NCBI GenBank assembly: GCA_037389465.1
Contig: JAZARR010000146.1
Span: 4,744,001 to 4,808,000, forward strand
Source of the DNA: Baylisascaris procyonis
Lineage: Eukaryota; Nematoda; Chromadorea; Rhabditida; Ascarididae
Length of the DNA: 64,000 nucleotides
Direction: 5' to 3'
Below the pieces are notes generated by a model. The model saw nothing but the letters and a program-made list of their open reading frames with translations. It did not search any database and was not told the origin of the DNA. A program made the position numbers and the translations under genes. Positions 9,953-23,036 of the stretch are shown here, piece after piece; within the stretch, counting starts at the first letter, position 1, and each line of letters opens with the position of its first letter.

Positions 9953-12900
9953 ACGAAGTGGTGATTCAACTATTCTCTACTTTGACATGACTTGGTGAAG
10001 TAAATATACCTTGTGGGAGGACATTCTGAAAGCACCTATTTGCTTTGCACGACGATCAGATGGGTTGCATTGCTTTCATACAAACTCTCGAAGTAATGGT
10101 AAATGGCCTGATTTTGAATTCCCGAGAAGGCGGAGAGAGTATTTTTTACATCCAATAGTGGAACTGAAGAGACTATTGAAATTGAAGAGATGACAGGATT
10201 GAAGAGATTTAGGTTGATGAAAACAGATTAACATTTGATAAAGGAAAAGAAGAGAGTGAAAAGAAATAAAGCAACTGAAGAGTTATTTCTAGGTAATTCT
10301 GTCTGAAACTCCCTCAGATCCTGAAGGACCTCACCTCAACGTCAACCAACCACAAGCGGTATTCAATCGCCAATGTCTTGCCCGACAAAAGTGGTGTGTC
10401 TGACTCAGTCGAAACTCAATTTTTCTAACTGAAGTCTTCTTTCGAATTCATTTCAATGAGGAAAATTGAGTATGTTCGAACTCTGTTCATAGAATTTGAC
10501 CTTTGAGCAGCCAAGCAACCCCTAGTCGAAGTTCTAAAGTTCCAACTTTATGAACTGCGAACTTTATGCTGCAATATCATCTATTATACGCTAACGGAAA
10601 ATCACCTTCCAAGTGTGATTAATCTGTAATCCCTTAAGCCTAATTCCATAGTCTTTGATTATGGTATCAGGTCATAACTTCGTTACTGTGATCAACACCA
10701 CACCCAGTTCACAAAGATCAGGCCATAGATATTGCCCGATTCATTCGTAATGCACAAACGTTGTTCCAGATATTGAGCTGTAAGAGATTTCATTTTGAAA
10801 ATTCAAACGTTTGTTGCGGGAATTGCAGCGCTTTGAAGCTCCTGGCGAAACGAATTCATGCGATCCACGCTCGACGGACCAGAAAGTTTTCAATCTTTTT
10901 TTTCGCTGGAGGTTGGAGGAAGGAAATGGAGGAGGGAGGGATTATGGCACTTGTGTGAGACGCGAGGTACTTCATTACCATGATTGGCTCATTATAGCGT
11001 ATTTACGCATTTTTAGCGGACGATTTATGTACATCAAATCGTTCTTGGCTTTAACAGATGTAAGGAAATAGCATTCCGTCAAGAACGGTATTGGAAATGC
11101 GGTAAATACACCTACCCAACAGGTGTACAAAAGTAATTTTTTCACGCAAAATGCATGCGCCTATATCTTTTTAGAAGGTGCTTATACTCATTCTCACCTG
11201 TCGTCACACCTTAAAAAAACCTGCCGTTAATTTAGACGTATACCTGCTGCATAATTGCAGGCGTTTATTCGGTATGATCGGGCATACCGCGTTGCAAATC
11301 TTTGTTGACGGAAATACAGATTCGTTTAATTGCTACGTGTTTGGTGTTGAAAAAAAGGCGATCAAGAAGGTGTATGTAAAGGTAGAAAGGTAAAGGATAC
11401 ACCAGGGTACACTGCTTATATACCGTTTCTAAACGTTCGTATGCGATTATTTTCTAGCTTACCGTGCAATAATTGAAACAAGTTGTCTTGGAATGAGTGT
11501 CTGACATATCTGTAATTTTGGACTTCCTTGAATTTATGGATGTCACTTTCGTCTTAGTTTGCGAATGATTTTTTTTCGAAATTTTGATACACAATTTGTA
11601 AGATCCTGTCTGCGGCACCAGTCGTTCCACTATCGGTAGCCTTTTGAGCCCCAGCACATGTCCTGTTACGAAATACTCATGATACTCGTTCGATCCCGGG
11701 GTATATCTGTTCTCTTACATACATCATTAGTCCGCTCAGGTCTTGCTTCCCTTCAAATGCCATTTCCTTATCACATGCATACCTTTTCTCACCCATTATA
11801 ACATCGATACCGCCTGGGCACTTAATGAATCATTCTTCAGGCAGTAGTAGTTTTTCAAACGCACTTTGTCATTCATACCCCCACAAAATGTCCAGTCTCT
11901 TCTAATAATAAAAGCGAAGATCTTTCCCCTCCGTCTCTATACTTCCTGGTTAGCAAAAGTTTGGTGCCAGGTAAATATTTGCTATCATTGGAATCTTCAT
12001 GTGCATCAATGTATCTGCGTCGTTCATTTTCCTGGCCTTTATGAGATCACATCATGTCCCTCCATGCCCTCCTCCTCCATCCTTCCTACAACCCCTTACC
12101 GCCACTCTATAGTTGTACCAGGTTTTGTTTAGATAAGAATTTATTTAAGGCTGAAGACTATAGGAAACGGAAGACCTATGAGAACAATGAAGTTAATAAT
12201 AAAATTGTCTATGTTACATTAGAAGCTTTGACTACTATAGGATCAAGCAGCTAAAGTCTTGTTATCTAGATGGCTTCACACCCTTCATTTCTTAAAGGAT
12301 ATGTTGGAAGCAGTGAGATATCATGAGTGCGCGAGTTAAAACCCTTCAAATAATTTTTCCCCCTTGCCGAGTATTTTTGAATAGAATACAATCTTTTTTT
12401 AAATCAAACTCGCATCTTGAATAGCTTCATCTTCAGAACCCGTAAAAATATCATGGTTTTTTCTGCATTAATTAAATCTCGCACTTTGCACTTACATTTT
12501 TTGTTGTGAAAAATTTTATGGCAAGTAAGAACTTTCTGGAGTAAAATTCCATCCTGAATAATCAACATTTTACTATTCTTTTCTGCTTGTTATGCACTAA
12601 CTAAGGCTTTCCAAAACATCGAACTTGAGTCGGTCGCAAAAACGGAATTTTTGAAAAATGTAACTCGCAGCGAAAATTTTACCGCGCATCACTGAAAAAT
12701 CGGACAAAACGATTGTCTAATGCCATCATCGCGATTCACCAATGTTTTGTCACAACGAAAAGTCTTAGAGGAATTGGATATGCAATATTTAAAGCCCTCT
12801 TTATATATAATTGTTTTTCATTTTTGCCAAAATCTTCCGAAGGACTCGAAAACACATCTGGGGATTGATTTTATGCTTTCAACCATTTTTTCTAGAAAGG

Positions 12901-14171
12901 CGGTTTGCTTTTAAGTGTGCTTAAGTTATTGTAAGTGAATGTATCTAAGTTATTTTATATTTTAAATCAGAACATTCGCATGAGCCAAAATGAAACAACA
13001 ACATTTTCGCATGCGAAAAGCCAGCGTCCAATTTACTGCTTAATTATGTGAGAAAATGTCGTATTGAATGCGGAAATGCGAAAAGCCATCAAGTCGAGCA
13101 ATTTGCTCCACGAAAGAGAATGCGCATTCGGAATAGCATTGATGAAAACAGGATCCTCGAAATTCACGCAGAAACGGAAGCCGCAAGGTTGTTTATTGCT
13201 CATCCCAAGAGACACTAGTTGTGAAGATGAGGCAAGTTTGAACCACTCTTGATCACATCATGCTTATCGTTGTGTCTGATGGATTGCAATACGTTCAGCT
13301 TTGCGTTCTTTTCAAACAACTCCTCATCCCTTTCACTTGCAATCTAAATCCATGAAATTTATGCACGAACTTGCTTTCCAAATTATAGTGGTTAACATTT
13401 GTGTAAGTTATGCACAGATGAATCAAACACACCGATGAGAACGTACAAAGTTGAGAAATGTGGTCATAAAGTCTCGGAACATAAATATACCTCTGTTTCG
13501 ATTTTGTTTCGACCTTTTATATTTTCAGTGAGTTAAATACCTCCATTAAATTGTTTCCAGTCGTACCATAAGAAACAATGAATTGTTCCTATTTTATGAA
13601 ACGACAAAGAAAGGCTACTGAAAAACTGCGAATTCGTTGAGAAGAGGGGGAGGGGGATGGGATATAATAGTTGCTGAGACAAGTAAGGAATGAACTACCG
13701 CATGTCATGGTGCATAACTACCGAAACAAAAAATATCGCAATGAATATCTATTTGTGAGAGAGTAAAAATCGTACTGGTAATGAAAATGTAATTAAACGC
13801 TCTTTATACGCTTCATTAAGCGCAATAAGCATGCACTTTTGGAAGAAAAATATAAACAGTAAACAAAAAAAAGGCGAACACCCATCTGTCACTAATAATG
13901 AATGATACTCATATGAATATCTCTTCTTTCACATTCATATTTGTGGCCATACGTTAATGGAGTTTAAATAAATTGCTTTCGATTCATTCTTCAATATTCT
14001 AAATGATGGAAAATTATAAGTGAGTTTTATCTTGCAATAAAGAGAATCACTCATATGAAATATCGAAATGAAGCGTATGAGTGAAAATATTATGCAGAAA
14101 TAAGTAAATAAGAATAAAAGAAAAAATATTTTCTATGTATGAGGCGCACAATTTTCTAAACGAATATTTCA
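9953..14171. other. No gene recognised with confidence
   Basis: 4.2 kb of AT-rich DNA. One more GC-rich patch at 13,033-13,252 is open on both strands (see findings). The rest shows only short overlapping ORFs. Confidence 0.4.
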
Positions 14172-14308
14172 TTATTCTTTCATCATATTGACAAATTCAA
14201 CAAAAGTGATGCGTCCATCACCATTTGTATCGGTTGCGTGAAACATTTCGGCAATCGCATTTCGATCATTGAGACTAGCTGTTTCGGATAATATTTTCTC
14301 CAACTCCT
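14172..14308 (-). CDS. Calmodulin-like terminal exon: EF-hand 4
   Basis: Two bases plus 45 codons including TAA (14,172-14,174). It starts after AATTTCAG with EELEKILSETASLND and ends with DTNGDGRITFVE and FVNMMKE. Confidence 0.92.
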
Positions 14309-17300
14309 CTGAAATTGTGACGCATTAGAAAGTTTGTAATGATTCGATACGGTGAAATATTGATAAAGTCGATTATTGAATAGATTTATTCTTTTAAAGA
14401 AACATTCTTAATATTTTAGATATATTTACGAGTAGATATATTCGACATGATTGAATTTCTTTTAGATATGAAAAAATCATAAAAATTAAGGAACAAATTC
14501 ATATTTTATTTGTTGTAAAGCTTCTTAGAAATATGACCTATATAAAAAGTTTTACGAGAAAGTTCAAGAAGATTTCACTTTTCAAGATAGAATATTTTAG
14601 AATGAAGCGAAAAAGAAACATGGAAAAAGAAGACATTCCTAAATCCCATGAGAAGCAAAAAAGCTATTTGAGGACGTTTTTTTTCACTGTTATCTCAGAA
14701 CTGAATTATTTTCAAGCGCCTCTCTATATCATGAAAAACCCTCAAGGAATCGTTCGCAAAGAATTGATGCACAACATTGTTTCGCGAGTATTTCGTTTAA
14801 TAATGTCGAAAAATCAGTGTAATATTAGGGATTTATTTATTATATAGTTGGTAATTTTAATACGAAGCACCTTTAGCTTTTTACTGATGAAAGTAAAATT
14901 ATTTGCACTTTCCAAGATAAATCAACAAATAGCTGTATAAACAAGCAATGCGATATTTGCATAAATAGTTGTACAACAGTTTTATAAATTAATAAAAATT
15001 GTGTAAAAGATGAGCAATTAGAGGCGCTAATGACTTTCACTGATAGATCACTTCATCTAAATATAAGAACTTCCCAATTTTTAAACGATTAATGCCGGTT
15101 GTTTCAATTATCTAAAATTGAAAAAAAAAAGAAACTTTGTATTTTTCCCACATTGCACGTTGTTCCACTACTGTAAGAACGTGCCATTTTTGACAAAAGA
15201 AAGAAACACTTCGAAAGCACTCGACATCATTTAGCAGTAAATTTTGTTATTTATGATGATAATAAAAGAATATAATATTGCATAGATGTAAGGTAATAGA
15301 AAGTTCGGCAAAGTTTAATGCAGCTTAAAAGCAATATTGTGCTAATTGCTTTTATTGCATTCAACGAAACGAAATTAAAAGTTGATATAAGAGGGAGCGC
15401 ATGCAGCTGGTGCAAAATTGAAAGTGCTATTTTTTCAAGCGGCAGCTGTTCGATGGCATTCACATTAATGAAAGCATTATGAAAACAAAAGATGCAGCTG
15501 AGGCTCATCAAACACGATGAGTACCCCGAAAAGGGTCCTTTTCGAAGGCCGAATACGAATATATTCCATGAGTATGTATGTACGCTTAAATGTTTTTGCC
15601 TTGATTTGCTCATATGATAACACGGAACCAAGCAAGCAATATTTTAGGTTTAATATTTTGGGTCGTTTTCTCGCTAATTTCTAAAAGAAAAGTCCGAATA
15701 TTAACATAACGAAGAAATTTCTTACTCACGTATCGCCCTTCTCAGTTAGCAAATGATTGATATTTCATAATGCATCCCAGTAATGATTGATGATCACCAC
15801 TGCTTTGAGGAAAAATGAGAAAAACCGACAATTTCATATCTAATATGGAATGAAGCGTTCACAACGCCGCCAACACTATAAAGACTACGCAACAGTTTTC
15901 GAGTCGTCTCGAATACCCCAAATTTCTTGCATATCGGAAGAAATATTCAAAATTATTCACATTATTTCCTTCACTCTTTTATAAGCATTTTTTACTTTGC
16001 GGCTTGCAAAAAAAAAAATCGGCATTTTTCATTTCACTAATTTTTTTTTTGCTATGTAAAACTGAGTTATTCAAAAATAGTTCTGCGACATCTCCATAGT
16101 GGAGTAATTTTCATTTGCTTCAGTGAATTTGTAAGAGCTTAGGCGCATGCTTAACGTGACCGTAGCCAAGGAATAGATTGTCGCTATCGTTTGTTAAGCC
16201 TAACACTGCTCTCTAATCAACGATTCTTTAAAGCATCGTCCAATACGAACATTTTGGTGACAAAAACGCCAAATTTATAGCTGAGGTGAGATGAAATTAA
16301 AGTTAACAAAATCTCTCTAAGTTTTCAGTATGCAAATTGAAAATAAATTTAGAAAAGTGATGCGAACTTTCAGCAAATGGATAGTTGCAATCTCTTATAT
16401 TGATTGCAGTAGAAATCAAACTAAAAGATACTATTGCGGGTGCTGAGCTGTGTTAATTCGACTGTTACGCTTCATGATACAACCGCACACATAAATGCAA
16501 TTGCTTCTCCCCAAAAACGCACAGAGTTGAGTGCAAGAGATTTGTGCGTAAGTTGACGCACATTATCGAGTCCGGATTGAAGGCAAAAGAACATTTGGGC
16601 ATTGCACAAATAAGTTGGCCGTTGAGAGACCAACCAAATGCACAGCGGACCACCACTTTGATCTCTTTCTTTGCGGGCCGTTCGCACTCTTCTTGCGAAC
16701 AATTCAATTCAAACTTTGTGCTGCTTTGAGGACAATCAATTTCAACAGATCGCTAAAATGAAAATGCTGATGATTTTGCATTTCTCTACCTTCAATTCTG
16801 ATTCCTTCTTTATTATGCTTACGACAATAGGCATATAATGATAGTAGTTTAGTTGTTGCATGGTACTGAAATGTCTTTAATGTGAATGATGTGAGGGTTT
16901 AAGATGCGTTTGGAAGATGATAGAAGAGATCTTACGAAGTCAAATGGCATGAATTGAGCAAAAAGAGAATTTTGTCGTATTTTCTTTTTTTTTTTTCTGA
17001 GAGAGAGAATTTGGCTAACTCCTTGAGCAAGATAAATGAAGAACTTGTTCATAACTACTCCTCTCAAAGTATATCATCACATGTTATGCTACGTTTTAGT
17101 AAAAACAGTCATATTTTCCTAACTAAACTATATGTGAACTTTTTTCTTTTGGTTTAGCATAGGTGCCTAAAATATTTTCTGCAACATTTTTGGTTTACTA
17201 AGAAATTGTGTAAAAGTGTAAGAAATTTTATCCTCCCTCAAAATTATTTGTATTTTTCGCCATTACTTATAGAGAAAATATGAAGAAGATGAAAATAATG

Positions 17301-20300
17301 AGCCCATGCAATCCGTTACCCAAGGACCTGTAAAGGATTTCCCTGCGTCATTTGTGCAAAAGCTTTTCGAATGAGTGGTTTTCAGTTTGCGCTGATACTA
17401 CGGAAGAAAAAATACTACGGAGGGAAATTAAGAGTATTTGGCTGCTTTTGGAAAACGATCAAATAAATGGAAAAGCGAACAAACAAAAATGTCGGCCGGA
17501 TCCCTCACTTCCCTTTTGCCGCCATCCTTTCGCTCTCTGGCATTAGATAAGTTTTAGTTAGCATCTGCGTAGTATTAGTTTTCATTATTGGCAAGAATTA
17601 ATTCACCATCATAAATTTCGCACAATCAACTCAATTTTTAGTGAAGAGAATTGCAAAATGAAAAAAAAGAGACAAATGAACTAATGGTAGGAATTTTAGT
17701 TTATTGCCTCACAAATAAGATTAACAACAAAAGCATGTCCGATGCATCAACGAAAATAAGGAAGTACTGACAAAACGACTTGAAGTGCTTCTTTACTTCA
17801 TCATCATTTATTCAAACATATTCCATTGTGCGCTGAACCCTTTAGCAAGTTTCATTCAATTGTAATCATTTGCCGAAGTAAAACAAGTGGAATATTTCGT
17901 TCTGAGAGAATATCATCATGCCTCGTAGGGAATATTTTCGGTCGAAAATACTAAACATATATATATATATATATACTATGTGAAGCACAATAGTGGATTT
18001 GATTATGAAAGGATAAATTATTGTGAAAAGTAACTTGAAGGCGAACTTCCTACCCAACCAACATCGGAACAAATATGCGCTCATCGGAGTCAATTTAATA
18101 ACGGAAATATACACAACACAATAAATTAGATCACTCATGCATAGCATAAACTCACAATTTAGCGGATTTGGAGAAGCGAAAAACTATGAATTCCACAGAA
18201 AAAGACAGCAAAAATATGCAAATGAAATAAAAGAACTAAAGAAAGTGCAAATATAGTGCGAACTTAATAACGAATCAACGAAACAACAACAATAAACGTT
18301 TACGCTGTGATTTGCATATGTATATAAATCATTTGCATGCAATCAACAGCAGTTGCCTACCTTTTACAAATCGGCGAAATTGCAGCTAAAAATCACTTTA
18401 TCTGATTGGCTAAAATCTCTTATTTAATCGAATCGCTATATCACGGTTACCATCGGAAATGCACGAATAATAACTGTTCATTTGATCTGTTGATCAATGG
18501 GTTATTTCATCGTTGTTCGTGCATAAATAACTGCTCCTTGATTCAGGTCAACAACGAGGCTCTCTTATCGACCGTAAAAGAATCCAGCGAAAATTTTTGG
18601 ATCTTTAATAGTTTTTCACGTTACTTACTCTCCCTCTCTCTCTCTCCCTCTGTTAACTGCCATATGATTTAGACGACTTCACGTGGAGTCGCGCAGTACT
18701 CACCTCGTAACTAAAGTAAAGTGTTATGAAAAATCGCCGGGAATGTACGCAAATTTCAGCTTCCTGAGAACGTTACTTCCAGTCTCGAAGAGAACCTTAA
18801 ATATTTGCATCACCAATGTCTAACTGAGGATGTGCTGATCGTATTTTAAAACAATTTCAAACACAAAATAATTATTAACTAAAACTTACAGCATGATTTG
18901 CAACGTTCAATGTATGATGACGCTACTGGTTTTGTCGGTATGATTATACGTCAAAGAGCCTAATGGGGGGAGGAGGAGGATTTTTGTATCGCTTATCTTA
19001 TATCGCAAAGAATTTTTACGAGATTAGCTACGATTATATCTGTTTGTATGAGCTTGACCACTCCGCCTGCTAACTAGGACAAGACCAACTGAACCGATTA
19101 GATCCTACTGTATTTGCATGCGTACTTACTTTTTTATTTTGTATTTTGTAGTCTGTGATCGATATGTGTACTGCGTTGAGAAATTACCGTAGTCGTCAGA
19201 TCGATCAAAATATAAAGTCCAACTTAGTGCCTAACGCAATGAATGTCACAATAGTTGATTGATGAAGAGTTCGATGCAACGATGTGATGATCTTTGCTCG
19301 ATGTTCTAAGTGGATTTTATGTTGAAATCGAGGAGAGCATTTTGCATCCTATAAGCCTATCAATAAAATTCACTAATCCCATGGGAAATGACACAATGAG
19401 AATCTCTAAATGCCGACAAAGTACATAAAGCAAAGGTTGAACTTCTCTACTTCCATATGAATTTCTTTACGCGTCGCAAAATCCCGTCGAAATTTTGTGT
19501 TGCTACCCCTTTTACCCCATTTAATTCCATCAAAATCCCATTTAATTTAGAGAGTGCCCACATTTTATGAGTGAAAAAAGTGAATGCGAAGCTCAAGTGT
19601 CATCGTTCTCGCACTTTTCTTTACATTATTCACTAATACAACTTTGCATTTAAAAAAAGATTTCCTAGAAATGTTAAACTCATATTCTCAGGCTTTTATG
19701 CTTGTGATAGTGTTTTATTTTTTGTTGCTAATAGGCAAATTCGCATGCGAACCTGTGAAGTAGTATGCACATTAACGTTGAAATTTTTTTTGCAGAAAAC
19801 CGCCTGAATATTTGAAATTTAGCTTTTTCCTTCGAAAAGGTTTTTCTTTATTATCTTTGAAGTGTCAAAAATTAAGAAACCTTATTGCGACAGTTGGTCA
19901 ATAATTTTATAAAATTGCATTCTACTAAAATATCTTCACATAAGAGAGTTTTTTTAAACGATGAGGATGGGTAGGAGGAAAGGAATTGGTTAATTTCAAA
20001 TCTTTAGCAGAAAATCCGATAATGCTATGACATGCGCATCTACCTCACTGCATATGGTGCGCCATAGGAATCAATGCAACAAAAAGTTTATCTACATTGC
20101 AAAATGACCCCAAAAGTGGAAAGTATAAAAATGAGACATAGAGCAATGAGCAAGCGACTGAAGAGGAAATTGCACAAATGAATGAGCTAATTTTCCACAG
20201 GTATCAATCAGCTCTCTGTCGCTACCTGTCTAAAGTAATCACACGATCACTTTGTCGGGTAAGCATTAATTCTTGTGTTAAATATGCAGCTGGAATTAGT

Positions 20301-21931
20301 CATCTTAAGAAGTTTGGTGCAGTCTGAATTAAAAAGATTTTACCAGCTTAAGGAAATTCCACTAAAATTATATCAAACGAAAAAAAAACTCACTAAAAAC
20401 GCATATGGATGAAAATTATTTGGAAAAGAGGGAAATAAACTATCAGAACGAAATTAAAGACCTTGCGTAATTGCGCCATCACCATCGTGATCGAATTGTC
20501 GAAATTGTTTCTCAAGTTCACCGATTGTTGTACGATGTTTTGGCGGTGCACTCATATATCTTACGAACTCTTCCTTGTTTATTTTACCAGTTTCTGCAAA
20601 AAAAGCATGTCTTTCTTTGAAAGTCTATGTCATGGGCCTATTTATGAGCCGTTATAGGTGCAATACCGCCTGTGATACAACATCTTCATAATAAAGTAGC
20701 ATTAAAACGATCCTTATTAATGACAAAGGATCTTAATCAATGACTTGCTCTCAATTCAGCTTGAGCTACTCATTAACGCATTGGTAACATTTCTGACGGA
20801 AGAGGAAGATGAAGGCGTAGAAGCAGTGCAGCGTGGCAGTATTTTTAGCTGCACGAAGTTGTCAGTTGTGAGCAATGTTTTGAAAACCTTTTGGAACTCA
20901 TGAACGAAGATTAGTAATTTTTATTATTTTTCTTTGTAAATAAAGCTGGGTGAAGAATCATTTTTTTCATTTGTAAAGTCGTTGTCTCGAACGCGATCGA
21001 AAGGATGTTACATTCAGGGCACTATGAAGGATATGTGATAAGTTGTAAGTTCGTTCTACTCAGAACGATCTTATGCCATCTCCACTGTTTTGCATTCAAA
21101 GTCAACATCTTTTGAAACGTAAAGAATACGCTATTGGACTCTGCATCTCCAAAATCTAAACGAAGGTGAACGTTCACCTTCAAGGATCAATGTTCTCTGT
21201 TAAAGGACGCTGACTTTATATGAAAAGTAGAGTGATTTTATTCGTAAACACTTTCTTTCTCACATTTTAAAAGAATAGTTCAAGAATTGAAGCTGTAATA
21301 TATTGCTGATTGTTTAATAATATCAGCCATTTTGCATCATCTGTTGTTAGTTAACAAATTTGTTGCTCTTATTGTTTACAGGATCGCAATCGCAATACGT
21401 ACGCACATATAAAGGATGAGCCCATCATCTTAGACAAACTTGGCAATAGTACTTCCGCCAGCTGTGACTTTGACTCCATTCGTGGACTTTGTCTTAACAT
21501 CAAACGTTCGTGATTCCTTCATCATCACCAACTGTGTTTATGCACAGCGTAATAAAAACCTCCAACTAACTCTCCGTCTTGTACTGCCTCATTCTAGTAA
21601 GCCCCACAGTTTCCTCGCTAATACTAAAGGAAGAAATTGTGGCAAGATGGAAGCTTATTACTCGGTTCTTGATCTTGCCACAAGAATGCTATGATCGCTA
21701 GCAATGTTCACAGATGGAAATCTTGGAATATTAGGAACCCAAACATGATGTTTTCAACAACTTTAAGGATCTGCTTGTTCTCGTCGCAGAGTCGGACGCA
21801 GAGAAGCTAAGAACAAGAGTGCGTAATTGTGAAAGTTCACAGCGATCTGAATATATTTGGACCCGATCGCTCAACGGTGACGTAAAGCCCTCTACTACGC
21901 TTTCGTTTCATGAGAAATCTCACATTCAGTA

Positions 21932-22003
<72 letters not shown>

Positions 22004-23030
22004 ATAAGATGAAAATGCTGGTTTATATAAAAGAAGGCCTTAAATTGCACAATTTGATGGGCTCCTTTGAGTCCGCATTGAGTTCTAAATGCACCGCTCT
22101 TTTCATAATTGCTTCCGGGACTACAAAACACCTCACTGCACACTGTTTTCCATCAGAATGTGCAGAGGTTTAAGAGAGAGGGTACAGGATGCAGTACTAG
22201 TGTAAGATGGATAACATGAAGTAGAGATGTAACATCGCTATCAAATTGGCAATATGAGATCATCGTCTATGAATATGTCGAATATGACACGTGGTACGTG
22301 ATATTAATTTATCATATGTTCTATAAAAAGATTAATTAGTGCTAAAACCAAGAAGCTATACGCTGAAAGTGTTGGTTCATTTCGCCACAAATGCCAAGGA
22401 ATATGGGTGCACACGCTGCCAGAAATCCTCTAAAATCTAACTGACAACATCACACCTAGCTCATTCTCACTAAGACCTTCTAATGCAACAAAAAATGAAC
22501 ATTCTAAAATAGGTTCAGTATTCTTGACACCTTTATTGCTAATGTAGCGAATAATCAAGCTCATTCGATTTCTGTAGGAAACTGACTCGTTCATAAATTA
22601 TCGTCAAAGAGTAATCGATCGCTTGAATAAATAATCCAAAAACTTCATCCACCCCAAAAAAAACCACGTTGGAACAATTAACTCTTTCCAAAGAGTAGCT
22701 TAACCAGGAAGTTTTCTTAAATTCGAATAAAGAGCTTCTATATTTTTGTAGTCAGCCAGCGCTAATGTCGCATCAGCCTATGCAATTTTGCAATTTCTTT
22801 ATAATGCTCGAAACGGGCTATTATATTTAAAGTGTTCAAGCAGTAGAAATGACGCAAAATGAAGAGGGGAACTGAAATAAACTAACTGTCGGCGTCCATC
22901 TCTTTGAAAATGAAATCAAGTTCGATCCGTGTTGGTTCCACATTGATTGCCCTTAGAAGTGCAGCGATTTCACCACGGCTTAGTCGTCCATCATGATCCA
23001 CGTCGAGTAAATCAAATGTCTCCGAGAGCT
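14172..23030 (-). CDS. Calmodulin-like protein with four EF-hands, 5' exon missing
   Basis: A calcium sensor of the calmodulin/troponin C superfamily. Exons 22,887-23,030, 20,462-20,593 and 14,172-14,308 join with exact phase at both junctions (A plus AA, G plus AG) into 136 residues ending FVEFVNMMKE and TAA. All four 12-residue loops are canonical: DVDHDGRLSRGE, DADKTGKINKEE, DHDGDGAITQEE and DTNGDGRITFVE. Each has Asp at position 1, Gly at 6 and Glu at 12. Loops 2 and 3 are each completed only by splicing, which confirms the model. The acceptors are TTTTAG, TTTTGCAG and ATTTCAG. The residues between the two lobes (YMSAPPKHRTTIGELE) differ from true calmodulin, so this is a divergent calmodulin-like paralogue, not the canonical gene. 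A short first exon ending in one base must lie beyond 23,036. Confidence 0.9.
14309..20461 (-). other. Calmodulin-like intron, about 6.2 kb
   Basis: Long AT-rich intron. It holds a short (TA)n tract near 17,957-17,975, a CT-rich run near 18,628-18,650, and several ORFs of 60-126 codons that lack motifs and are probably chance. The most protein-like patch is at 16,465-16,729. Confidence 0.6.
16465..16707 (-). CDS. Possible small cysteine-rich ORF, unrecognised
   Basis: 80 codons inside the 6-kb intron, same strand as the host gene. It starts MNCSQEECERPAKK and has eight cysteines. The segment is richer in GC than its surroundings. Another frame and the opposite strand are also open, so the openness may only reflect composition. 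I see no signal peptide or known motif. Confidence 0.2.
   Translation of the reverse strand: MNCSQEECERPAKKEIKVVVRCAFGWSLNGQLICAMPKCSFAFNPDSIMCVNLRTNLLHSTLCVFGEKQLHLCVRLYHEA
20462..20593 (-). CDS. Calmodulin-like exon: EF-hand 2, linker, EF-hand 3
   Basis: Two bases, 43 codons and one base between a TTTTTGCAG acceptor and a GTCTTT donor. It encodes TGKINKEEFVRYMSAPPK, then the linker helix and FDHDGDGAITQ. Confidence 0.9.
20594..22886 (-). other. Calmodulin-like intron, about 2.3 kb
   Basis: Contains the (TA)n array at 21,934-22,001. A patch at 21,440-21,694 is open on the plus strand but has no motif I recognise. Confidence 0.6.
21934..22001. repeat. (TA)n microsatellite
   Basis: About 34 uninterrupted TA dinucleotides. 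The long Tyr-Ile ORFs crossing it are artefacts. Confidence 0.98.
22887..23030 (-). CDS. Calmodulin-like exon: EF-hand 1 and start of EF-hand 2
   Basis: Two bases, 47 codons and one base. It begins after ATTTTAG, runs ELSETFDLLDVDHDGRLSRG and onwards, and ends GACGCCGACA before GTTAGT. It contains all of loop 1 and the first three residues of loop 2. Confidence 0.9.
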
Positions 23031-23036
23031 CTAAAA

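Noticed and set aside
15251..15631. 126-codon minus ORF in the calmodulin-like intron
   Set aside because: Hydrophobic, low-information translation with no motif or splice context; expected by chance in AT-rich DNA.
21819..22173. Tyr-Ile repeat ORFs on both strands
   Set aside because: They are translations of the (TA)n array; the same holds at 36,264-36,597, 54,518-54,748 and 61,208-61,300.
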